Below are positions 10,290-20,274 of a stretch of 64,000 nucleotides of DNA, one piece after another. The stretch's first letter is position 1. Every line of letters begins with the position of its first letter. The notes below the pieces were generated by a model, which did no database searches, had not been told where the DNA came from, and saw only the letters and a list, made by a program, of their open reading frames with translations. This DNA is from Cryoendolithus antarcticus (taxonomy: Eukaryota; Ascomycota; Dothideomycetes; Cladosporiales; Cladosporiaceae). Where the stretch lies: assembly GCA_002077065.1 (NCBI GenBank), contig NAJO01000017.1:620001-684000 (forward strand), in the 5' to 3' direction. The position numbers and the translations under genes were made by a program.

Positions 10290-11042
10290 GGTATCGAAGT
10301 GTAAGCTGTAGATGCAAAGATGAGTCGCTGACGTTACTGGAGATGCTTCTGCGAAGCAACCGACGCGAGCATGAGAGAGATCAGAAAGGAACACCTCGCC
10401 CACCTTTGCTACGCCATGTCGGTATAATACTGCGCCTCTACAAAACACCACACCCTCTGTCCAAGCCAACATAGTGGCTGCAGCCTAGTCCCATTAGCGT
10501 TGGCTTTCGAGCGATAGTCAGTAGATGCTGCAGCTTGACGTGCAGGTGTTTGGGGCTGTACACTCGTCCAACTGCGGCCCGCACGGGCTTCCGCGGCCTC
10601 AAAGGACTAGCCTAGCCGTTCCATTATTTGGCTGTGGCTCCGTGACTTCCGATGACTACCCAGAGGTGATGATACCTGAGTGGGACTATTGCTCTTCGGT
10701 CTCTGAGCTTGGATTAAGGTACCTACTGTGCTGTTATTATCATCGAAGCACAAGCTCCGAGCATTCTTATTCGAGCAGCAACTAGACAAGCCTCCGGAAG
10801 ACCTTACCTGTACGCGGCATACCGCATTATCCAGATCCAGACTCGAGACGAACCATTGGTGTGTCCAGTCTGAGTGTTGCCTCTGACTGCTCCGTGATTG
10901 TGCGCTTCGCGGAAGACTTTTAAGCTTTCAATCACTCTCACGGATTTAGATCAGCTGGTGGTGCTCAGGCTGCGAGACTCAGATTTTGCACGAGCTTCGA
11001 GAGAGCCCGCACACCGAGACACAACCAGTGAACGGACTTGTC
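10290..11042. promoter_or_regulatory. Shared upstream region between unknown gene and acetolactate decarboxylase
   Basis: A 753 bp divergent region between two start codons. No coding sequence is supported. I see no convincing TATA box or known operator, so its regulatory role is inferred from position only. Confidence 0.4.
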
Positions 11043-11747
11043 ATGGAGCCCAATCACATCTACCAATTCTCCTTGCTCAATGCACTTATGGACGGCGTGA
11101 GCGAGGCAGGCATCACAGTCTCGAAACTCCTCACAAAAGGCAACCAAGGGCTAGGCACATTTGCCCGCATGAACGGCGAGCTATTGTCACTGGACGGCAA
11201 AGTTTACCAGTTGCAAGCTGAGGGTAACGTGCGGGAAGCCGGACCAGACGAGCAGATCCCATTCGCAGTGAGCACGCAATTCGAGGCTCAGAAGTCTGCC
11301 GATGTGGAGTTGAAGAGCAAAGATGCCATTGATGAGGCATTGGACGCTTTCGACGATCACGCGAAGAATCTCTTCATGACTTATCGCATCCATGGCAACT
11401 TCCAGTACCTGAAATGCAGGACTGTTCGCGGGCAGAGCTACAAAGGCGAACCTCTAAGCGACTTAGGTAAGAAGCAGTCCGTTGAGGAGTATCACGAGGT
11501 TGTCGGAACCATCATCGGCTTCCGCACGCCAAAGCACAATCAAGGCTATGGCGTTGCTGGGGAGCATCTGCACTACATAGCCGACGACAGGAGTGCTGGT
11601 GGACATGTGCTCGAGGTCAAGGCCAAGGAAGTGCAGATGCAAATGGCTGTGGCATCGAATCTGCACATCGAGCTTCCGACGACAGAGGATTTCAATGCAG
11701 CAAGTCTAGTGACGGACGATGAGGGGGTGAAGAAGGTGGAAGGATAG
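11043..11747 (+). CDS. aldC: Alpha-acetolactate decarboxylase
   Basis: Intronless, 234 residues, close to the usual 230-260 of the family (EC 4.1.1.5), which decarboxylates 2-acetolactate to acetoin using zinc. Family hallmarks: IYQFSLLNALMDGVSEAG near the N-terminus, LGTFARMNGELLSLDGKVYQ, and the metal site GEHLHYIADDRSAGGHVL near residues 180-197, with two His two residues apart and a third eleven residues later, as in bacterial enzymes. The start is the ATG of MEPNHIYQF; no earlier in-frame ATG exists. No secretion or mitochondrial signal is visible, so it is probably cytosolic. Its stop lies 69 bp from the stop of acetolactate synthase on the other strand, so the two enzymes of the acetoin branch are adjacent. 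The route is typically bacterial; lack of introns and pairing are consistent with transfer, but GC content and codon use here look like the neighbours. Confidence 0.9.
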   Translation: MEPNHIYQFSLLNALMDGVSEAGITVSKLLTKGNQGLGTFARMNGELLSLDGKVYQLQAEGNVREAGPDEQIPFAVSTQFEAQKSADVELKSKDAIDEALDAFDDHAKNLFMTYRIHGNFQYLKCRTVRGQSYKGEPLSDLGKKQSVEEYHEVVGTIIGFRTPKHNQGYGVAGEHLHYIADDRSAGGHVLEVKAKEVQMQMAVASNLHIELPTTEDFNAASLVTDDEGVKKVEG

Positions 11748-11816
11748 CATAGTCATGGTATCATGAGACATATGCCTACCTACTTATACCGAGCCTTCGC
11801 TCGTCTATCGTCTGCT

Positions 11817-13520
11817 CTATCCCACACTGTCCTGCACCAGGTTGCCAGCAAGTTCCTTGACATGACTGTAGTCGATTCTCACATCGACCAAGCTCACCCC
11901 ATCGAATGCCAGAGCCTCCTCCATCACCTTCTCCACCTGACTGGACTCACTGATCCGATACCCTCGAGCGCCGAACGCCTCAGCATACTTCACAAAGTCG
12001 ATACCACCCAGCTCAATCCCACTACTGCGCCCATACTTCATCTCCTCCTGAAATTCGACCATGTTGAACGCCTCATCATTCCAGATGAAGTGAGTAATGT
12101 TGCACTTCTGCTGTACAGCAGTAGAGAGCTCCTGGGACGAGAACATGAAACCACCGTCGCCGGAGAGAGACACGACCTTCTTTGAGCAGGGAGGATCTTG
12201 TACGAGTGATGCCGCGATGGCCCAAGGCATACCCACGCCGAGAGTCTGCTGGCCGTTGGAACATAGCAGGTGCCGTGGCTCGTAAGCGTAGAAGTGACGC
12301 ATCATGTAGATATAGACTGTGCCCACGTCACACGTGACAGTCGTATTCTTCGACACCCGCTTCTGAAGGGCTGTGATGAAGTGATAGGGGTGAATGAGGC
12401 CAGTGTCTGGATTCTTGACTGACTGCATGTCCTGTCGTAGCTTTACCGAGTCCTGAATCAGGGTCTTGCAGTAATCGTTCTCGAGAGGACTATGGGTGCC
12501 GCTGATCTCGTCTGCAAGTGCACGTATGTTCTCGCGCACGGAGCCTAGTAGCTCGATCTCTGGGTGGTAGTATTGACCGTAGTCGCAGCTCGTGTAGTCT
12601 ACGTGAACAACATTCAGATCTCTGGATGGGTTCCAGGCAGACGCATCGTACTCCGCCGGATCATAGCCCATTGTGATGACGAGATCCGACTTTTGAAGAA
12701 GTCGGTCTCCGATCTGGTTTCTGAAGAGACCTACTCTCCCGTAAAAGACTTTAGGAGCCAGATCCTCCGGCACGGCTCCAGCAGCTTGGAACGTCTCTAC
12801 CACAGCAATTGCGTGCTTGGCCAGGAAGCCGCGCACAGCCTCCACAACAATATTGCTCGATGCTCTCTGTCCCAGGAACAGTACTGGTAGCTTTGCCTTC
12901 TCGATCATCCTCGCTACCTTCTTCAGGCTCTCTCGTGGAGCAGGCCCGTATAGAGGTGGCCGGAAAGCACTCGCCGGGAACGCGCCAATCGAAGATGTCC
13001 CAGAGGCGATGTCCATCGGCAGACTCACTACGGCCGCACCCTTCGGATTCGTCGCTGCAGCTCTGAACGCCGCCAGCACGACCTCGGCAGCCTGATCCTC
13101 AACCTCGACATTGGTGGCACTACCCTTCGTGGTAGGTTCCAATATCTCAAGCGCCCGCATGCTTTGATGCGTGTGCTTCGTACTTAGTAGTCTCGGCACA
13201 CTGCCTATGATCGCCACCACAGGATCGCCCTCAGTAGTGGCCGTTACCAGTCCAGTAGTCAGATTGCCAGCTCCAGGGCCAGAAGTGGCGATGCACACGC
13301 CCGGCACACCAGTGATCCGACCGACAGCTGCGGCCATGAAAGCCGCATTCTGCTCATGCCGGCAGATGATGAGCTTGATGTCAGGATGATCGGAGAGCGT
13401 ATCGAACACGTTATCTACCTTAGCTCCTGGGATTCCGAAGACGTGCTTAACGCCAGCATTGTGTATGCTGTCGGCGATGATTTGGGAGACTTTGTGAGAT
13501 GAGCTGGATTTGGGAGCCAT
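11817..13520 (-). CDS. alsS: Acetolactate synthase, catabolic (AlsS/BudB-like), ThDP-dependent
   Basis: Intronless, 567 residues. It condenses two pyruvates to 2-acetolactate. The N-terminal ThDP domain has VFGIPGAKVDNVFD and the catalytic Glu in HEQNAAFMAAAVGR, followed by TSGPGAGNLTTG. The C-terminal ThDP-binding motif starts at GDGGFMFSSQE and closes with WND about 26 residues on. The overall pattern (NQIGDRLLQKSDLVITMGYD; MRHFYAYEPRHLL; NGQQTLGVGMPWAIAASL) matches bacterial catabolic AlsS/BudB rather than fungal mitochondrial Ilv2. The N-terminus MAPKSSSSHKVSQIIADS is too short to be a mitochondrial presequence, and no regulatory subunit gene is nearby. The start at 13520 was chosen over an ATG 18 bp upstream because it leads directly into the conserved domain. 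It is convergent with the decarboxylase gene, which suggests a two-enzyme acetoin module. Confidence 0.9.
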   Translation of the reverse strand: MAPKSSSSHKVSQIIADSIHNAGVKHVFGIPGAKVDNVFDTLSDHPDIKLIICRHEQNAAFMAAAVGRITGVPGVCIATSGPGAGNLTTGLVTATTEGDPVVAIIGSVPRLLSTKHTHQSMRALEILEPTTKGSATNVEVEDQAAEVVLAAFRAAATNPKGAAVVSLPMDIASGTSSIGAFPASAFRPPLYGPAPRESLKKVARMIEKAKLPVLFLGQRASSNIVVEAVRGFLAKHAIAVVETFQAAGAVPEDLAPKVFYGRVGLFRNQIGDRLLQKSDLVITMGYDPAEYDASAWNPSRDLNVVHVDYTSCDYGQYYHPEIELLGSVRENIRALADEISGTHSPLENDYCKTLIQDSVKLRQDMQSVKNPDTGLIHPYHFITALQKRVSKNTTVTCDVGTVYIYMMRHFYAYEPRHLLCSNGQQTLGVGMPWAIAASLVQDPPCSKKVVSLSGDGGFMFSSQELSTAVQQKCNITHFIWNDEAFNMVEFQEEMKYGRSSGIELGGIDFVKYAEAFGARGYRISESSQVEKVMEEALAFDGVSLVDVRIDYSHVKELAGNLVQDSVG

Positions 13521-13917
13521 GGTGAAAGGAAGTCTCAAGCCAGCGTATGGATCAGGTCCTCAATCTCAAGCTCCAGATAACTCCAAACGTCAGCTCCTAA
13601 ATAGTGACTGTTATGTTCGATGGAATGGTGATGTAGCATCGTCGAGCGTTCTGGCTGGCAAAGACATTCGTAAGGTTGACTATCGTGCATTGCCGGTGCA
13701 TTCCGCTTCATGGTTCGATTGTGGAGCATGTACGCATTCAGCGAGAGAGGCATGATGTGGTGGACCGACATTTGACCACTGAACATGGTGAATAGTGAAA
13801 AGGTGAGATGATGGCGAAGTCTAACAAGAAGATGATGGACACTGATTGACGTTGCCCTGTCATTGATATACCAAGACTACACCACGCTAAATACATTGAG
13901 ATCCACTGCGTCTAAGG
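13521..13917. other. Intergenic: upstream of acetolactate synthase, downstream of pirin
   Basis: 397 bp, no supported gene. Position makes it the promoter of the synthase gene. A sequence GGTTCGATTGT near 13714 is a partial tRNA B-box match without any cloverleaf around it. Confidence 0.4.
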
Positions 13918-14892
13918 CTAATGCGCCATCACTTTGCCAATCTCGCTCTCCCAATCTCTCGCCCTCTCGAAGCCATTCGAGAACGTCTGATAATCATACA
14001 ATGCCTGCCTGACCTGGCTCGCGTCCGTGAGCACGAACGGCCCGTATTGCACGATCGGCTGGTCGAGTGGCATGCCAGCCACGAGCATGAACCTCGCCTC
14101 CTTCTCGCCCTCTGGCACTGACGCCTTTATTGAGTCTCCTGTCTGTTCGAAAACTGTGTTGTGAAACTGCGGGACTTGCTGGGTTGTGACGCCAGTGTCC
14201 CAAGTGACTGTGCCGTTCAGGATGTATGCGAACGAGTTCCAGCCTGCGGGTAGCGGCTGCTCGATACTTCCGCCTGGCTGGATCGTGACGTCTAGAAGCC
14301 AGACGGGGGTGTAGGCTAGCTCTTGTAGACTGTCGACACCGTGTGTCTGACCGGATATGACTTTTACGCTGACTTTGCCGTCAGGGCTGTTGTACGCCGG
14401 GATCTCCGTCGATTTCAGATCCCGGTATCGCGGTTCACAAGCCTTCAAGTCCTTAGGTAGGTCGACCCAGAGCTGCATGCCGACGTTTGGACTGCCGTCA
14501 AGACTTTTTGCTGGCATTTCAGCATGCACGATGCCTCGCCCAGCAGTCATGAACTGCAGATCCCCCGCCTCGATAACTCCACGGTGACCTGCAAAATCCT
14601 CATGCTCGACGCCGCCGGAGAGGAGGTATGTGATAGTCTCTTGTCCGCGATGTGGGTGATCCGGAAATCCTGCTCCTTCACCTATTGTAAAGTGGTCAAG
14701 CATCAGAAACGGGCTGAAATTGCGGAGCTTGGGCGTGCCAATGGAGCGTCTGACTGTCGCTCCAGCGCCTTCGCTCTGTTCAATCGCCTCGAAGACTTTT
14801 TGTATGCCTCTTGCCTTTGGCGACTTGGCTGTGAGGGAAGGGTCCTGGGGTGGAATGACGGGCAAGCCGACGAAAGTGGATGAAGGTGCCAT
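13918..14892 (-). CDS. Pirin (cupin-fold metal protein)
   Basis: Pirins are iron-binding bicupins; members act as quercetinases or transcription co-factors. All four metal ligands of the N-terminal cupin are visible: the two His of DHPHRGQET, and His and Glu of GRGIVHAEMP. Flanking family motifs are VRRSIGTPKLRNFSPFLMLD, ITYLLSGGVEHEDF and AGDLQFMTAGRG. The C-terminal cupin ends with LVAGMPLDQPIVQYGPFVLT. From ATG 14892 the protein has 324 residues, slightly longer than usual. The frame is open to 15069. A start at 14973 (MRSVLGKTTINSL) would add a Ser/Thr/Arg/Lys-rich, acid-free leader like a mitochondrial presequence, and a start at 15069 would add a hydrophobic helix. A GTAAGA donor-like site also lies in that leader, so the 5' end is uncertain. 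It is on the same strand as acetolactate synthase, about 400 bp upstream of it. Confidence 0.88.
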   Translation of the reverse strand: MAPSSTFVGLPVIPPQDPSLTAKSPKARGIQKVFEAIEQSEGAGATVRRSIGTPKLRNFSPFLMLDHFTIGEGAGFPDHPHRGQETITYLLSGGVEHEDFAGHRGVIEAGDLQFMTAGRGIVHAEMPAKSLDGSPNVGMQLWVDLPKDLKACEPRYRDLKSTEIPAYNSPDGKVSVKVISGQTHGVDSLQELAYTPVWLLDVTIQPGGSIEQPLPAGWNSFAYILNGTVTWDTGVTTQQVPQFHNTVFEQTGDSIKASVPEGEKEARFMLVAGMPLDQPIVQYGPFVLTDASQVRQALYDYQTFSNGFERARDWESEIGKVMAH

Positions 14893-15600
14893 TGTCGATG
14901 CTGTTCGTGTGCTGTTGATTCGAAGTGTCTTGGAGAGACTGTTGATTGTGGTCTTACCTAAGACTGATCGCATGTGTTGGTAGTAGTCGCTGACGATTGT
15001 CTGGTCGATTGCTGTGTATGCCAGTGCTAAGATGCAGATGATACTTGATAATGCTATGAGTGTCTTCATGGACTCGATGACGGCTACTTATACGAAATGA
15101 AAAGACAGCGAGAAGGTACGAGACTTAGCTGGAGGGTAAATCCTAGAAAGTGGTGCTGAGAGAGCAATTGGTGATGTAAGGAATGCTTGCTTTGCAGCTT
15201 GGGGGAGGCCTGTTGAGGAGCATGAGGAAGAAATGTGTCAGCTACGGAGTTCGACTGCAAATTAACTGGGTTTGCTGACTGCTTTGCACGTGACCATGTC
15301 ACATCACTTCACTTCCCTTTGGGGAAGTTTACCCCACACCAGAAACACAAACTGAGAAGGGAACATATATGCATTCACAACGATTCCTTCTGCGTACACA
15401 ACCAACCGCAGCATAGCCGGCTTCCACTGGTGAACCCTCTATTGCGATCCTATCGCGGTCCTAGACCAGAGTAGCGGCGCAATACTCGCAGCGGACTAGG
15501 GAGGATGCATCTGACCCAAACCTTCGAATGCCGCATATGCTCGCCAATAGCAGTGACGCAGATGGAGCCAATGCGTGCTACCGTACTGCTCAACCCTCCT
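14893..15600. other. Intergenic upstream of pirin, with E-box-like CACGTG
   Basis: No further gene is supported beyond a possible 5' extension of pirin up to 15069. The stretch carries GCACGTGAC near 15285 and a short inverted repeat at 15311-15328, both plausible protein-binding sites. Confidence 0.4.
15311..15328. repeat. Short inverted repeat ACTTCCC-tttg-GGGAAGT
   Basis: Seven-base perfect arms with a four-base spacer, about 240 bp upstream of the longest pirin frame and 25 bp from a CACGTG. It could be a dimeric factor site; chance is not excluded. Confidence 0.35.
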
Positions 15601-15900
15601 TTAGCCGTCCAACTCGACGGTGCCCAGTCTACCCGCGACATCAGCAACGTCGTCATCAACATCGCCATCGACCACGGCCGCCCCCTTGGCCTCGGACGCG
15701 CCACTGTCACTGCTGTCATCGTCCGAGCCAGTTGCACTTAGCCGATGTGCGGCCGGGCGCTGACCATATGAACCAGACGGCGGAGCTCCAGATCTAGTGC
15801 AAGGCTGCGGTCTCCCGCCTGGCCTACCGGCGCCCGTGACAGAGCCAGGGAGCGTCTTCAACACTTTGAGGTAGCACTTGTCCTTGGCCGCCGCTAGCGG
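15601..15900 (-). pseudogene. In-frame tail of WQ-LC family gene beyond a TGA stop
   Basis: Continues in the same frame right after the TGA at 15901-15903. It begins PLAAAKDKCYLKVLKTLPGS, which matches the paralogue at 26.0 kb (FPLEKAKDNLFLQVMLRKTS) at the corresponding place, then a Gly/Pro/Ser and Asp-rich tail to TAA at 15601. This shows the ancestral protein read through this point. It is untranslated unless the stop is bypassed or spliced out. Confidence 0.6.
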
Positions 15901-16534
15901 TCAAGCTCCGTAAGTCTTGATCGTCCTGTACAGAGCACTAAAGGTAGCAAGCTTGTCGATTTTGGCGCCGTTCTTCTGCGCCAGAACCATCTGCTTGATG
16001 TACACGTAGACTTCCGCGATACGCTGCGCTCACTGTCAGGCACTAGCTCGTGAGTATTCTGATGATGCGCTCTAAGAATTACCCTCTTGCACTGCGTCTT
16101 CGACGGTCCCGGCTCCAACTCTAGATCGCGGCACAACTGCTGCCAAGCAGCAAGGTCGTTGTCGTCGCTGCCGTAGCGCTGCTGAAAGTGCTCGTACACT
16201 TCATCCTCCTCGCCCTCAGAACCGGACCCGGCGCATTTGTGCTTCGGCTTTAAGTATCTGGCTTGCTTGGTGCGCTGAGCCTGGTGCTGTGCTTCCTTGA
16301 GAGTAACTTTCTCGCGCTCGAGCTGCTTGCAAAGAGCCTTCGCACGCTCGACCTTCTCGCGCTCGACGCGAAGCAGCTATAAGAGGTCAGCCCTGAAAAT
16401 AGATGAGCACCGCTTACTAGCCGTCGTCCTACCCCTTTGCACCCCGCAACCGTCTTTCCTGGAGCAATACCCAGATCCCTCAGCTGCTGCTGTAACTTGT
16501 CCAGTTTCGGCGTTCTGCTCCCTGGTGGCGCCAT
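15901..16534 (-). CDS. WQ-LC family small protein, copy 1 (probably truncated by in-frame TGA)
   Basis: Exons 16418-16534, 16083-16376 and 15901-16023 give 177 residues up to a TGA. Intron 1 (16377-16417; GTAAGC, branch GCTGACC, TATAG) and intron 2 (16028-16082 region; GTAATT, CTGACAG..GCAG) keep phase 0. The N-terminus MAPPGSRTPKLDKLQQQL leads into a Glu/Lys/Arg coiled coil (VEREKVERAKALCKQLEREK). Then comes the family core VYEHFQQRYGSDDNDLAAWQ-QLCRDLEL, TQCKR, and EVYVYIKQMVLAQKNGAKID. The core pattern (YG, WQ-LC-D, CK, VYVxI) matches the gene at 25.6 kb and a family I know only as uncharacterised proteins in Dothideomycetes. The homologous sequence continues past the stop, so this copy is probably a recent null or needs another splice form. 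Its function is unknown. Confidence 0.6.
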
Positions 16535-17004
16535 GACTGTGGAAGGGAACAGCGATGAAGTGAGGCGCTTTCGGAGTCGAACAGTCGTCTTGTAGTTGGG
16601 CGTCGCTGTATTATGCTCGTTTGCTGTTCCAAACAAGACCGCGCTAGTGCATATTCCCGTCTGTTGAACGGAAGGCACGATCGAACGCTCTCACCGATCG
16701 TCCTGCCTCTGCCTCTCCGGCCATCTGACTGTCTCAAGGTTCCTGTGCTACTGTAAGCCCACCTGCAGGAGTACCGACTCCGCTCGATAGCTGCACGAGA
16801 GAGCAGACCGACTGCAAACGTCTGCTGGATTTAGGGACTCTCACCGTCACAGCGATTTGGTTTCTTCACTGCCCTGGGTATGCTCACAAAAGCATTGTCG
16901 TCATTTCAGATACTTGGAGAGACGAAGGAAGAATGCCAGAAAATGGATTTATCGCTATTCTACATATCCTCATCCGCAGTGAGTCTCGAGCTGCAGGGCT
17001 CCAA
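16535..17004. other. Intergenic between WQ-LC gene copy 1 and carboxylesterase
   Basis: 470 bp. Promoter side of the WQ-LC gene and 3' flank of the esterase. No gene or clear motif seen. Confidence 0.4.
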
Positions 17005-18829
17005 CTAGTTCCGCACAACGTACTCGTTTGAGCTGAAGAAGTCACATCTCGAACTGACATCGGGATCATTCTCCACCACAATCTCACTATACCGCACCCC
17101 CAACGTCTGGAACCCCACCCCTGTTCCATCTCCCACAGTCCCATTCCCTCCACTCGCGTAGCTCGGCCAGAACGGCGCGCCCTCCACCCGCCCAGGGTTC
17201 GGATCATGGCTCGTCATGAAGCTCGTCCAGTAGCTCGTCATGATCTGTGCCAGTGTAGCATTGTTGTTCCCAGCACTCCAGGCTATATCGCGGGAAGCGA
17301 GGAAAGCGCCAGTTGCTGCGTGAGTCTCGGTGCCGGCGGCGAAACTGAGCTTGAAAACTGCAGAGGAGTTGGAGACTGAGTCGACGGCGCGGGAGGCGAT
17401 GAGGGCGGTCGGGCAGTTGATGATGAAGTCCTACGGTGGATCGTCAGTATCTTTGGAAGGGCGGTTGGTATTGATAAGACTGCAAGAGTGCTTACACCGA
17501 ACCATTGTACGCGCTGGTAGAACGTTGAGTTGAACGCTTCCCGTGGGTAGAGTTGATAGAGTCTGCTGAAGAAAGCCGGCCCGGCATAAGGGAAGATCTG
17601 CTGAGCGTCTATGACCTGCTCCATCTGTGTCGCTTCGCTCGCGTTGCTGAAGGAGAAGCCCTCGTACGCGTCTCTGTCGAGCATAATGGGAACGTCATAG
17701 AAGTTCCCTTTCTTGAAGGCCTGGCTTGGCAAGTCGCGCACGAACTCTCCGTCGACTACAGGGCCGAAGTAGTAGGATCCGTAGCCCTGTGCTTCGGGAT
17801 AGGAGACGTTCTGGACTTGTTGGCCAAGTGTACCAAGATCGACGGCTGAAAGGCTCCGGAGGCAGGAGACGGAAGTGCAATTGCTTAGACGAAGAGCAGT
17901 GAAGAGCTGTGTGTCTTGTTGCGACTGATTGAGTAAGGGCTGCCACCATGGGTACTCCGCGATAGCCGCGGAGAAAGGAGGTACATCGTAAGCATTGCCT
18001 GCTGTGAGCTGGTAGGTGACTGAGCCACCGCCAGCGGAGCCACCCCACTATCGTCTGTCAGTGAAGGTCCGTGGAGAGGGGACACGGAAATAGGAAGCCT
18101 CACGATTGTGACACGAGAAGGGTCGCCACCGAAGGCGCCGATGTTGCGTTGCACCCACTCCAACGCCGCCCTCTGGTCAAGCAAGCCAGCGTTCAGCACG
18201 CCATTATCAGCAATCTGGCTGCCGCCCAAGAAGCCAAAGATGCCAAGCCGATACTGAATAGCGACATAAATTACACTTCCATTCGAAGCGTACGTCAGCC
18301 GATCGCCAGGATAGCTCTCAGTATTGCCTTGAGTATAACCGCCGCCGTGGATTTGAACTACGACCGGGAGGCGATCGGATTGAGGATGATTTGGCACAAG
18401 GACGTCGAGGACGAGACAGTCTTCGGAGGAGGGGACGGGCGTCCCGCTCTACAGTGCTGCATCAGTTTCGGCCTACTGAGTGATGCTAAGGTAGCGCCAA
18501 CCTACGCCCGGGAACTTTAAAAGAACGTAGTACGGCGCACTCTGATAGCACGACGGTGCGTGAGTCGTTGCGTTCAGCGTGGCACCATTGAACGCGTTAC
18601 CAGCTTCAATCGGTCGTGGCTTTCGCCATCTTAGCTCGTTGACGGGCGGCTGCGCATATTGGATGCCTCTGTAGTACGTGATCTGGGAGGTGTCGTTGAC
18701 ATAGCCTAGGTAGCTTGCATAGCCAAGATCAACCACAGGTGCGCCAGAGGGAATAGAGGAGATGGTCTGGGTAGCCTGGGCAGCAGCTAAGGCCGCGTAC
18801 CCTAGGAGAGAATATATTGGGGATTTCAT
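17005..18829 (-). CDS. Secreted carboxylesterase/lipase, type B family
   Basis: Four exons: 18506-18829, 18104-18448, 17496-18047, 17005-17430; 548 residues, the normal family length. All three introns (18449-18505, 18048-18103, 17431-17495) are phase 0 with donors GTAGGT, GTGAGG and GTAAGC. The N-terminus MKSPIYSLLGYAALAAAQAT is a signal peptide. Family features: RGIQYAQPPVNELRWRKP, SEDCLVLDVLVP, oxyanion hole QIHGGGYTQGN, QYRLGIFGFLGG, GLLDQRAALEWVQRNIGAFG, and nucleophile elbow WGGSAGGGS with Ser at ~227. A His in GTETHAATGAF near the C-terminus is the likely catalytic His. Several N-x-S/T sites suggest glycosylation. It probably hydrolyses extracellular esters or lipids; the substrate cannot be told from sequence. 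Confidence 0.9.
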
Positions 18830-19754
18830 CGGTACGGAGTGGTGAGCTATGGGCGTGGGAGAGTAGGAAGTAGCGTTTACGAAAGCATGAAGACACCCTT
18901 ACCTTTTGTCCTATCAGCGTCAATGATGGTCTTGCGCGTGCGGAGATCGGTCCATTCGGCGCATCACTTGCGACAGCGGCAGTCTGAAGCTTGCGAGTAA
19001 ATCCTCGTATTGGCATTGCGATGATGCGTTGCCGATGGAGGAGAGGGTGAAGGGCTGCACATTGTGACGTGATGGCGGGGAAATCGACGAAGCTTGGCTA
19101 AATTCATGGGCTGAAGCGAGATCTCGCCCAAAGGTTGTAATCTGTGCGCCACTTCATTGACGTTGACAGACAACCCACAGCTCACCGTAGACTCGTACGG
19201 AGAAGTTGAGACTCGGCTGGAGTGAAGCCTTACGTTTCATGGTACAGTTGACTTCCTCAAGCAATCTCAAGCTCTCAGGGAAGTTCTCATTGCTGCGTAA
19301 TTTCACGTCTTGCACATTGCTTCCTTCTTATCTTGCACGAAAAGCCGCTTGAATGCCAAGTGATCGCATCCAGCACTGCAGACTTCTTCTTGTTAGCGGA
19401 CGTGGACTGGCGACTTTCTCGTCGACGTGGTGGGGTGGATCTGAGCGTGCTCCAAAGCTCGTATTTATGCGCGTCCGGCCAGTCACGAGACCGAGAGCGC
19501 ACGACCATCCTCTGTCGGCAGCAGTGTATGAATTGGAAGGAGACCTGGGATTGCCGAAATTTTGTCCTGATCGTATCGTCGTGTCGTAGCGCTCGAGAGA
19601 TTCTGGCGTTGGGTGCGCCTTCCCGGCGCCGCAGCTACAAATCTCCCGTGGAAGATCGTAGCGCATCGCCATGATCAAAGCTTCCTCGTTGCATTGAGCA
19701 GCTGTGGTAATGGTCTTTGGCCAGTGTTTTCAGTCTAGTCCAAGATTGCATCGC
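18830..19754. other. Intergenic between carboxylesterase and RPB4
   Basis: 925 bp with only short, unconvincing open frames. It holds the promoter of the esterase and the 3' flank of RPB4. Nothing else supported. Confidence 0.4.
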
Positions 19755-20274
19755 TCACGTGAAGTTGCGCAGCCGGGAGATGTTGTCCAGCACAACTCGT
19801 AGCTCCTCGTCCTCAATCTTGCCCTCGACAGAAGGAATGAGCGTCCTGGCTTCGTCCGGCGTATCGCAACACAAGCTCACTGTCGCCCAGTCAGCTCTCG
19901 CGCCAGACCCAAGCACCACTTCTGCATGCGCTTCACTTACCCAGCTGCGCAACCTCCCATTCCCCCAACACTCCGCCCAGCGTCCCCGCCTCACTCGTCA
20001 CGGAACTCACAATCTCTCCGCCCTTGAAACGCGCGAAGGTCTCCGTGTAATCCGTCATCTTCTTCGTCAGCTCGTTATGCGGCAGGTCCTTGTTCTGTTG
20101 CGATCGTGACGTGGCGATGGACTTGAGGATCTCATTCGCAGAGGCGACGGAGATGGGCGTGCTGTGGGACATCTCGCCTAGGCGGAGGGTTGGGCCGGCT
20201 TCCTCATCACCGGACGGACGGGGGCGACGACGCGAAGGGATGGGAGTAGGACCGGTGGGACGGGTGGAGGCCAT
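19755..20274 (-). CDS. RPB4: RNA polymerase II subunit Rpb4
   Basis: Two exons, 19941-20274 and 19755-19879, joined across a 61 bp intron (GTAAGT, branch GCTGACT, CGACAG); 152 residues. Rpb4 pairs with Rpb7 as the stalk of RNA polymerase II. Visible family features are GPTLRLGE, the central helix KKMTDYTETFARFKGGE, and the C-terminal HRDC-like core QLVSLCCDTPDEARTLIPSV followed by EGKIEDEELRVVLDNISRL, which matches yeast Rpb4. The length fits the short fungal form that lacks the yeast insert. The start at 20274 (MASTRPTGPTPIPSRR) precedes a disordered, basic leader. Confidence is high because the splice restores the conserved QL-SL-C-TPDEA block. Confidence 0.92.

Noticed and set aside
13712..13726. 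GGTTCGATTGT, a possible tRNA B-box
   Set aside because: No matching A-box or acceptor stem could be folded around it.
19550..19600. Minus-strand similarity (ERYDTTI) to the 8647-10289 gene at about 9.3 kb
   Set aside because: Limited to about 24 bases, and the surrounding translation does not align. Most likely chance or a tiny relic.
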